Shown: positions 56,140 to 64,000 of the stretch, piece by piece
Layout: every line of letters begins with the position of its first letter
Position numbering within the stretch: the stretch's first letter is position 1
Source of the DNA: Hermatobates lingyangjiaoensis
Lineage: Eukaryota > Arthropoda > Insecta > Hemiptera > Hermatobatidae
Direction of reading: 5' to 3'
Length of the DNA stretch: 64,000 bases
NCBI GenBank assembly: GCA_026182355.1
Contig: JAPFBL010000372.1
Span: 112,001 to 176,000 of the forward strand
Position numbers and translations under genes: made by a program
Notes under the pieces: model-generated
Database searches by the model: none
The model's input: the letters and a program-made list of their open reading frames with translations, nothing else
Told to the model about the DNA's origin: nothing

Positions 56140-56465
56140 GGTCAAGAAAACAATACCTTATAAACTACATTGACACAAAGAACACTCAGAAATGAAACAG
56201 AAACTCACTACTATATTTCGATGTCCTCGTCATCAGGAAGGTACGAAACGAATCGCTCCGCAGGCAGACAACGACTCTGCCTATTATATATATATATATA
56301 TATATAATAGGTTACTGGTTATAATAGCAACGGGTTAGTTGCCGTTGCGCCTACAACGTGCTTGGTCTCCTATTCTCTTTTCTCCTGAAGACGGATTACC
56401 CGAAAATTTGAGTCTGTAAGTGTGTTTCCCTACTTTGTGTGTTGCTCTTTGTTAATCTCGAACTC
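56140..56465. mobile_element. PLE fragments, family H (-) and family B (+), split by TA
   Basis: 56150-56285 on the minus strand reads CCTTCCTGATGACGAGGACA then TCGAAATATAGTAGTGAG. After a TA array (56285-56307), 56335-56460 on + reads TCTTTTCTCCTGAAGACGG, ATTACCCGAAAATTTGAGTC. Together these are single arms of two different families joined at TA. Confidence 0.7.
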
Positions 56466-57395
56466 GTGTATATATATATATATACTATAGCACTATATAT
56501 ACCATCCTATATGGTTTATAATAATATAGTTCCTTGCAGTATGAGGTATCTCAACAGATAGAACAGGGTTTTCGATAAAAAATGGAGGATAGTCCTATTC
56601 TGAAAATTTTCTTTTCAGTACCTTCAATAAGTTTTTTAATTTAGTGAAAAGTACGTTTTTTTTTTATATTATTGCAAAAAAAGTGCTTAATTGAACTTTG
56701 TTTACCTTACCGTTTGTTATGTTCTATTAGAAAATAACCCAATGGCTTTAATTAGAAAACTAAACAATTACAACTGACTACAAATGACGAAGTAAGATTC
56801 AAGATAAAAAGGTTATTACTTGTTCAATATGGTCGCTGGCTGAAAGAAATCAAATCATTCCTGAAGAAATGTAACTTATTGTTTGTATTTTGCAATGGTG
56901 ATGATTTAAGAAATTGGTTAATAAGTAATTAAGTATATGGTGTAGTTGTATTAATGTTATGCCATCTAGTCATTAATAGGTGCAATATTAACAGTTGTAA
57001 ACTGACTTATGTTGGATAAGGGTCTCCAAACCAGAGCTAACTAATATAAATATTTAGAATCAAGGAAAGAAGAAACGATTCTTTTAAGTTTTAATTGGTG
57101 GTAATAATTAATTTTAATAAAGAAATTTAAATGAATATCCAACCCTATTAAGAGTATTAATCACACGATCAATTAAACAAGCTAAGAATTTGGTATCTTG
57201 AACATCCGATCAAAGAAGAAATATTGTGAAAGATTAGATATCCAGAAACTCCGTGAAAGTGTAGTTTGTTAGCACCCTTTTAGATCTTCCTAAAGTAGAA
57301 TAAGAAGTGATTGAAGAATCGTCAACAAATTGGAGCTATATGCAAAATATGATAGACACATTATGAGAGGAAATAATTACAAGTAGTCATACTGG
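56466..57395. other. Intergenic, nothing recognised
   Basis: AT-rich unique sequence without a supported exon or repeat. Confidence 0.4.
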
Positions 57396-57640
57396 AGTAA
57401 ATGGATAATACAAAGTGTTCACACAAAACGTAGTATTTTTTTTAATACTACTCGTTTCGAACACTTTGTGTTCATTTTCAGGTAAACATCCAGTGGAAGG
57501 AGTGGAGGACCTACAACTGTCCTGCCTGTGGACGCTTAGTTTGAATTAAAAAAAAAAAAAAAAAAAAAACGTCTTTTGTGTGGAGACTTTGTATTACTCC
57601 ATTTACCCTAGTATGAGGAAATACAACACAATAACGGATT
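57396..57640 (-). mobile_element. PLE family F fragment
   Basis: On the minus strand: CCTGAAAATGAACACAAAGT then GTTCGAAACGAGTAGTA (57481-57442), with a perfect GAACAC-AAA-GTGTTC hairpin. TACAAAGTGTTCACACAAA and TGTGTGGAGACTTTGTATTA form outer inverted arms around it. Confidence 0.6.
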
Positions 57641-57684
57641 GCACAACCAATGATTTACAAATAGTCATGTTCATTCCCCTAAGG

Positions 57685-57996
57685 CAGGGGTTCTCAATGG
57701 GGGGTGAGAATTTTGATTTTTCAGGGGGGTGAATTGTGACTACAGTTAGTTTAAAGATTGAGGAAAGCTATTTTAAGGTTTTTAAGTATTAATTAAAAAA
57801 AAAATTACTAGTTTAGTTGAATTAATATTTTATATATTCATCAATAATTAAAATAAGGATTTAATTTTGTAAAATTCTATTATAAACAATAAACAATGTA
57901 AAGTTGTAAAAGTATGTATACTACGTTGGAAAGAAGAGAGGGTGGGGGGACTGGAGAGAGGTGTGAATGGGCTAAGGGAGGCTGTGAAAACCCCTG
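57685..57996. mobile_element. hAT MITE with intact ends (312 bp)
   Basis: CAGGGGTTCTCAA at the left and CAGGGGTTTTCACA on the complement of the right, with identical 8-bp duplications CCCTAAGG at 57677-57684 and 57997-58004. The interior is AT-rich and non-coding. The perfect duplication suggests it is not very old. Confidence 0.9.
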
Positions 57997-58334
57997 CCCT
58001 AAGGCTTCTAAAGGCGTGGGATAAATCCCTAGGAACACGATCTCTTTTGCACTCTGTACTCTTGTATTAGTTCCTTTGAATGATTTTTTTGTACAATATC
58101 TGCTGACGGTAAACTACTCTTTTAATTAATCAGGAGGGGTCAGTATCAGGCTTATGGTGCTGAAGTAATCTTTTTCGTCAGCTGTCTTGTCATTTCATAC
58201 TCTAGTATTCCTCTTCAAAGTTCGTCATCCCCTTTCAAATATTGATTGTGTTAATAGATATCAGTTTTTCACTGTTTCTTCCTCTATTTAATCTCCTAGA
58301 TAGAGAGAAGTGGTCTAGAAGTTTGCGGTAGATC

Positions 58335-59363
58335 AGTGGTTTTCAAAGTGATCCCCTCAAGGGTCCATAGAGAATCACTGGTCAATGATGAAAACTACCA
58401 TTTTTTTCCCAAAATAAGACACTGTCTTACTTTATTTTTAGGTCAAAATCCGTGCTAGGGCTTATTCTCGGGGAAGGGTTTCAAGTACATTAAGTAAATT
58501 TACATATTTTTTGTTTAATATTTATTTTTATACAGAAATTTAAATTTATTCGATTACAGTCATGTAATCTTCTGGAACATCGTCATAAATTATCAAAATT
58601 TTTAATTCCGTTCTGATTTTCCTCCAAATCTATTTTCTGTAGAATCATTGGTCTGAATCTCTCATGCCTTGCAATATAGCTGTGTTTAAATTAATACTTC
58701 TTTTCTAAGTAGCCTCCTTGAAACGAACTTTAGGAGGTAAACAAGGAATATCTTAGAATATTTTTTTCCAAAGAATTCTCTGAAATATTACGACAGCTAG
58801 GGATACCTAGTACATTCAACAACAATTTTTTAACGAATTATATTTTTTACATTATCTTAACAAGTGCCTATTTTCAGGGGAGTGCTTATAGCCCAAAAAT
58901 CACGCTAGAACTTGTTTTCGGGGGATGTCTTATTTACGGAAAAAGACAGTAAGACCCACAGCACGCGGTTAGCGCTCTATGTTAGGTTTATATGAGTATA
59001 TCTGGTCGATAACATAACTAAAAAACATCAAATCATAGCGATCTGACCGTTAGAATATTCAAGCATTATAAAACATTAGACCCAATATTCTAGTCTTTGT
59101 TCCAGTATTCTAAAATATTCTTATACATTTTTTTCGTTATATTCAAAACTGATGCTTTTACAATTTATTTCAGCACTCTTAATAAAATGTTAATAAGGTA
59201 ATATTTTATTATTGTTTTAAAAAGATTATTTCTTTTTAGACATCACGTTGTAAATGCAATGAAATTATTTCATAGTTACTCTTTCTATTTGGTTGAAAAC
59301 AAATACTTGTTTGAAGATTGACATGCGCATTATTATGTTGTTTTAGTGCTCGGGGGTACAATG
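58335..59363. mobile_element. hAT-like end interrupted by another MITE
   Basis: CAGTGGTTTTCAAAGTGATC then CCCTCAAGGGTCCATAGAG (58335-58373) looks like a hAT terminus. About 58405-58950 has its own inverted ends: CAAAATAAGACACTGTC with GGGCTTATTCTCGGGG on the left, and CTTGTTTTCGGGGGATGTC with TTATTTACGGAAAAAGACA on the right. The interior is AT-rich. No right hAT terminus is found; the 30-bp array follows instead. Confidence 0.5.
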
Positions 59364-59967
59364 GGGGTCCTCAGATGGTAATATAGATCTCAGGGGGTCC
59401 GCAGATGGTAATATAGATCTCAGGGGGTCCGCAGATGGTAATATAGATCTCAGGGGGGTCCGCAGATCGTAATATAGATCTCAGGGGGTCTATAGATGGT
59501 AATATAGATCTCAGGGGGTCCGCAGATGGTAATATAGATCTCAGGGGGTCCGCAGATGGTAATATAGATCTCAGGGGGGTCTGCAGATCATAATATAGAT
59601 CTCAGGGGGTCTATAGATGGTAATATAGATCTCAGGGGGTCCGCAGATGGTAATATAGATCTCAGGGGGTCCGCAGATGGTAATATAGATCTCAGGGGGT
59701 CCGCAGATGGTAATATAGATCTCAGGGGGTCCGCAGATGGTAATATAGATCTCAGGAGATCCACAGATGGTAATATAAATCTCACGGGGTCCACAGATGG
59801 TAATATAGATCTCAGGGGGTCCGCAGATGGTAATATAGATCTCAGGGGGTCCGCAGATGGTAATATAGATCTCAGGAGATCCACAGATGGTAATATAAAT
59901 CTCACGGGGTCAACAGATGGTAATATAGATCTCAGGAGGCCCACAGATGGTAATATAGATCTCAGGG
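59364..59967. repeat. 30-bp tandem repeat, about 20 copies
   Basis: The unit is GGGGTCCGCAGATGGTAATA + TAGATCTCAG, with variants (TCTATAGATGG, AGATCCACAG, CACGGGGTCC). Since 30 is a multiple of three, the minus strand stays open as a decapeptide repeat (LRSILPSADP); this is an artefact of the period, not a protein. Confidence 0.95.
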
Positions 59968-59997
59968 TTAGTATTATTAATAATAGTAGTGCAGTTA

Positions 59998-60080
59998 GGG
60001 GGACCAGGTTAGCTTCGTGGTTAAAGTACTCGCCTCTGGCCTGATGGCACCGGGGTTCGATCCCCACCTGGCCCTCGATT
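59998..60080 (+). mobile_element. SINE head only (tRNA-like)
   Basis: GGGGGACCAGGTTAGCTTCG, TGGTTAAAGTACTCGCC and B box GGGGTTCGATCCCC, CTGGCCCTCGATT, then unrelated sequence. It is the same head as at 25406 and 39160, truncated after about 80 bp. It is not a tRNA gene: it lacks a proper anticodon arm and matches the SINE family. Confidence 0.8.
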
Positions 60081-61734
60081 AAGAAAAATCTCACATTTTT
60101 CTTAACATGTGACCTGCCCATATAAAAAACAAATGAAGCTCCTAAATCATAATTCTCCTCGTCCTAAACTACTTAACAAGTATCTCAGAAGATTAGAGTA
60201 CTTGAAGATTTACTGAAAAAGTATTACAGATGAGTCATGATGACGTATTTTAAAGAAGTATGGATCTTCTATTGCATTATAGTTGGATAGTGCGATATAG
60301 TAGACCTGACGCTGTAGTCAAGTCATGCTACACTAAGTTACTAGTGTATCTAGTAATCTAACATGGTAGATCTCACCATGTAGTAACACCAGCTTTGTCT
60401 GTACATGACACTAACACAAACTTGAGTTATCAAATACCACTCCACTTAGTAACGGGATGCTGTTTTATAACAGCTTTGTTTGAGAGTGTTTAATTAGTAA
60501 GAGGTATCTATTAGTACCTTAGAAAGGTTTAAAACATTGGACCATCAAAAGCTCTATCCAGTCAGGCATATAGTAATGTTTAAACTTTTAAAGTGACAAC
60601 CTTTTAGATCTTTTGTATTATTAAAAACTTAGTGTACTGCTTTGAGTATCTGGTCTATAAACTGACATGAGTCCATACTATAGTATAGTGAAGTCGTTAT
60701 TGCATTAATTCTTGTTTTTCATACTGGTTAAAAGGATAATATAAACTTTCCACATGAATAGAAGTTTTTTTAATTCAAAGTACTTTTCGAAATTTTTTTT
60801 GTTCATCATCAGGTAAACATCTACAACACAAATTAGAAAATTAAAAGTCAACTATTTTACAACTAATGAGTTAAGTGTTGTTTATATTTTTAATGGTGTG
60901 GTTGTTTGAGAATGTTAACTACATTATACATTATTTATAAATTGAGAACTATTGTTTGAACTAAAATTAACCTTGGAAATAGAATTAATATGCAGTTGTT
61001 TTATGGGGTTTTCGTGTTAAGTAGTTGTTCAGTATTTTGTAAGTATTTGAAGGACTTTTGCTTCCTTGAGCACAGAAATGAAGCACATCTTGAATATTCA
61101 TTACCTCGTCCTAGCAGATTATTAGATATTCCCTTCCTCAGTTCATAAGGAATTATTATTTGAAATCATTCTAACTGCAGATAGATTTGAAGGCGGGGTT
61201 TCAGATTGAGCCGTAATTTGATAACATCACTAATAGGCAATTTGTTATGAAAGCAAAGCACTCGTTAGTTAATCTGAGAAACAGTTTGATAACGGCATTT
61301 CCTGTTTATACTTTTTCAATCTTGTCTGCTGAATTCTTATAGAAATCCTATTTTAGTTTTAATGATCACCGTAAACCGTTATCCGTTGTAATTATTTTAA
61401 GAAATCAAAAACATAATTTAAGAAAAAACTGATTTTTAGTTTTTGATTTAATAATTGCTTGAAAATATTTTAATAGTAGTGAGATGAATTTAATGTATGT
61501 TGCCTTTTAATGAGATATATCAATAAAGATCAATTTTATGACAAACACCATTGCGTGAAAAAAATTGATCAGACCAAACTATTTCCAGTATGTGGGCAAA
61601 CTTGAAGAATGTGCCAAGCTATTTCCTATAGCTTCTTGTCATATATATATTTAGTGAAAGCGAAGAATTCACTTTCTTCACTTATTACTAGTTTATTTTT
61701 CTTACTTTTCTTGACAGTATATATATATTAATAT
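60081..61734. other. Intergenic with one worn PLE family F motif
   Basis: 60778-60825 on the minus strand reads TTACCTGATGATGAACAAAA then TTTCGAAAAGTAC. Otherwise no repeat or exon is supported. Confidence 0.4.
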
Positions 61735-62345
61735 TTGTATAAACTGGCAGCAGGTCTTCATCTAAGCAAGTATTGTTAAATAGCAGAGTAGATTCTGCAT
61801 TTACGATTTTTTCAGCAACTGTTCTTTTTTTCTAATCACTTTTCTATGATGAAAAGGCAATGAAAATAACAAAATTCCCAGGGACATACTGAAGGCAATA
61901 ACATAGTCCAATAAATGATAACATATATTAAGGACTAACTATAACTAAGTTTTAGAAGAAAACACAAGCTTTCGACCTCGTAGGTCATCTGCAGGTATAA
62001 GAGAGTAATAAAAAAACAGATAAATAACAACACAAAATAACAGTAAAGTGAAAATAGAATATGACTAGAAATATATTACAGGCAGTTCGCAACACTGGAG
62101 ATAACAATTGATAGAGATAACTTCAGACTAGCGCTCCTAGCGTACGGGAGGTTAACCACCCGTCACTCCTTTCTTATTAGTTCCATTTTAATATCAAAGT
62201 TTCTGGAGGTACATATCACGAACATTTCACTGGCATTCAAAATATATATATGAGAATTTTTGGTTTTAAATCGTCATTAGGAGAATAAATATGTGGTTAC
62301 CAAGCGCATGTAGGCAAAAACAGTTGGAAACATAACTGGTGTGCG
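61735..62345 (-). mobile_element. PLE fragments: worn N-terminal ORF and hairpin motifs
   Basis: The minus strand of 61735-61850 is a broken version of the ..TCLNEGLLP.YTNI region next to a TA tract. 61994-61969 reads CTGCAGA-T-GACCT-ACG-AGGTC-GAAAGC, a perfect hairpin in the shared motif. 62250-62345 repeats a family B/C-type arm (CTCCTAATGACGATTTAAA, CCAAAAATTCTC). Confidence 0.6.
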
Positions 62346-63263
62346 CACACCTACTTGAAAGGTGTGCAGAGAAGAAGAAATTCAATTATTAATAAAAAAA
62401 AGATAAGGACGAAGAAAGAAAGATACAAACTAAAGAATGAATTAATATGTAAATATAATTAAGGGAAAAGAGTAAAGGAAACCAAATTATAAGGCAATGA
62501 GTAAATTAAAAGAAAGATATAAATGAACGGATGTAAAATGAAAGATAAAACATGGTAAAATAAATATTAGATTTAAAAAGTGATATTTCATAATAAAGTG
62601 ACATATCTTAAAGATAAGAGACATAAAGTATAATGGTTAACGGAATAAATGATAAGCCGGCTTGTCGACTTTAATGAAATCGGCTTCATGAAACGAACTC
62701 CACTCTTTATTATTTTATTTAAACGGCGCATTATTACGAAATTTAGTCTTGCTAAAAGTTTTCTCCTAGCATATTATTTTAGCCCTTTTTTATTAAAAAT
62801 AAAAATAAATTATCAGTTCACTCTTTTGTACTCGGTCTATAACTAACAAGTGATTTGTAACAAGCAGATAAACTTGAAGTACATTACGTATTCGATACTC
62901 GTTGTTGTGTTAATAACACTTCATTTAGGTGCAGATTTTGTCCATAATTCCAGGCATGTTTTATTTCGGTTTATTCTTGTTCATAGATAATAATAGCAGA
63001 ATGTCTTTTCAAGGTTCCTATGTTTTCAGAAAACAGATTTATTGTTTATTGGATTATTTGTACTAAGAAAATAAAGAATTGAAAATAGGTATTTTTTTAA
63101 AAAAAAAAATTGGATTTGAATTTAGGAATGGCATCGTGATTGTTGGGCAGAAAGTGAAGTTGGAGAGGAAAGTGATAGTTATTTGAGTCTGTTATCGTTG
63201 GCAGGTCTGTAGTCTAACAGTTCCTCGTTTGAATGTGCTATTGCAAGTAACAGTCGTCACCAG
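62346..63263. other. Intergenic, purine-rich then AT-rich
   Basis: 62346-62640 (minus strand pyrimidine-rich) may be the inner part of the preceding element. No exon or RNA gene is recognised. Confidence 0.4.
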
Positions 63264-64000
63264 GCTGCCAATGAGAATTTTACCAAAACTCTAGCCTAGG
63301 CTCAGAAAAACCCTAGATTATAACTTAAAACCCCAGATCAGGGCTGTCAATGAGAATTTTACCGAAACCCTAGCCTGGGTTCAGAAAAACCCTAGATTAT
63401 AACTTAAAACCCCAGATCAGGGCTGCCAATGAGAATTTTACCGAAACCCTAGCCTGGGTTCAGAAAAACCCTAGAGTATAACTTAAAACCCCAGATCAGG
63501 GCTGCCAATGAGAATTTTACCGAAACCCTAACCTAGGCTCAGAAAAACCCTAGAGTATAACTTAAAACCCCAGATCAGGGCTGCCAATAAGAATTTTACC
63601 GAAACCCTAGCCTGGGTTCAGAAAAACCCTAGAGTATAACTTAAAACCCCAGATCAGGGCTGCCAATGAGAATTTTACCGAAACCCTAGCCTGGGTTCAG
63701 AAAAACCCTAGAGTATAATTTAAAACCCCAGATCAGGGCTGCCAATGAGAATTTTACCAAAACTCTAGCCTAGGCTCAGAAAAACCCTAGAGTCTAGAGT
63801 ATAACTTAAAACCCCAAATCAGGGCTGCCAATGAGAATTTTACTGAAACCCTAGCCTGGGTTCAGAAAAACCCTAGAGTATAACTTAAAACCCCAGATCA
63901 GGGCTGCCAATGAGAATTTTACCGAAACCCTAGCCTAGGCTCAGAAAAACCCTAGAGTATAACTTAAAACCCCAGATCAGGGCTGCCAATAAGAATTTTA
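63264..64000. repeat. 79-bp tandem repeat, at least 9 copies, runs off the window
   Basis: The unit is CTGCCAATGAGAATTTTACC, GAAACCCTAGCCTGGGTTC, AGAAAAACCCTAGAGTATAA, CTTAAAACCCCAGATCAGGG. Two subtypes differ at CCTGGGTTC/CCTAGGCTC. One copy has an 8-base duplication near 63790. AACCCTA occurs repeatedly but not as a telomeric run. Confidence 0.95.

Noticed and set aside
59588..60121. 177-codon minus-strand ORF with LRSILPSADP repeats
   Set aside because: It is the 30-bp satellite read in frame; ten codons per unit keeps it open. No start context, no homologue, and it runs into a SINE.

Overview
This is a eukaryotic (animal) window, about two-thirds A+T, with long repeat-filled introns, GT-AG splice sites, tRNA-derived SINEs, a LINE, Helitron and hAT relics, and an unusually heavy load of Penelope-like element (PLE) fragments tied to (TA)n tracts. 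A SINE tail made of AACCT units (the TTAGG arthropod telomere unit on the other strand) and the overall make-up suggest an arthropod, perhaps a chelicerate such as a horseshoe crab. That is a guess: nothing here fixes the species.

Four protein genes are supported by exon structure and family similarity. (1) 125-3958, + strand: the last three exons of LARP7, the 7SK snRNA-binding protein, ending in its xRRM. (2) 7508-8055, - strand: a complete three-exon NDUFB2, a complex I accessory subunit. (3) 8933-42562, + strand: a roughly 2030-residue homologue of ICE1 (little elongation complex subunit 1), reconstructed from 15 phase-consistent exons, with a coiled-coil start, two very large acidic disordered exons and a conserved helical C-terminus. 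(4) 42754-48823, - strand: NME5, an NDP-kinase domain followed by a DPY30 domain, tail-to-tail with ICE1 and carrying one extra base in a homopolymer. LARP7 and ICE1 both act in small nuclear RNA biology and lie next to each other in the same orientation.

The introns and the last 15 kb hold the rest. About fifteen foldback (palindromic) elements of several PLE families occur, always head-to-head and usually flanked by TA-rich tracts; the longest is a 1.04-kb near-perfect palindrome at 40955-41998. Most carry a CTGANGA-N-hairpin-GAAA motif that resembles a hammerhead ribozyme core, with the hairpin changing in a base-paired way between families. ICE1's largest intron (31374-39277) contains a nearly intact LINE reverse transcriptase, then about 750 bp (33991-34740) that reads as an interleaving of two unrelated neighbouring sequences and looks like a consensus or assembly artefact, then three palindromes in a row.

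From 48824 to the end I see no convincing gene, only a possible short first coding exon at 51245-51299. This part holds four tandem arrays (64-, 34-, 30- and 79-bp units), a clean hAT MITE with 8-bp target-site duplications, and more PLE, SINE and Helitron relics.
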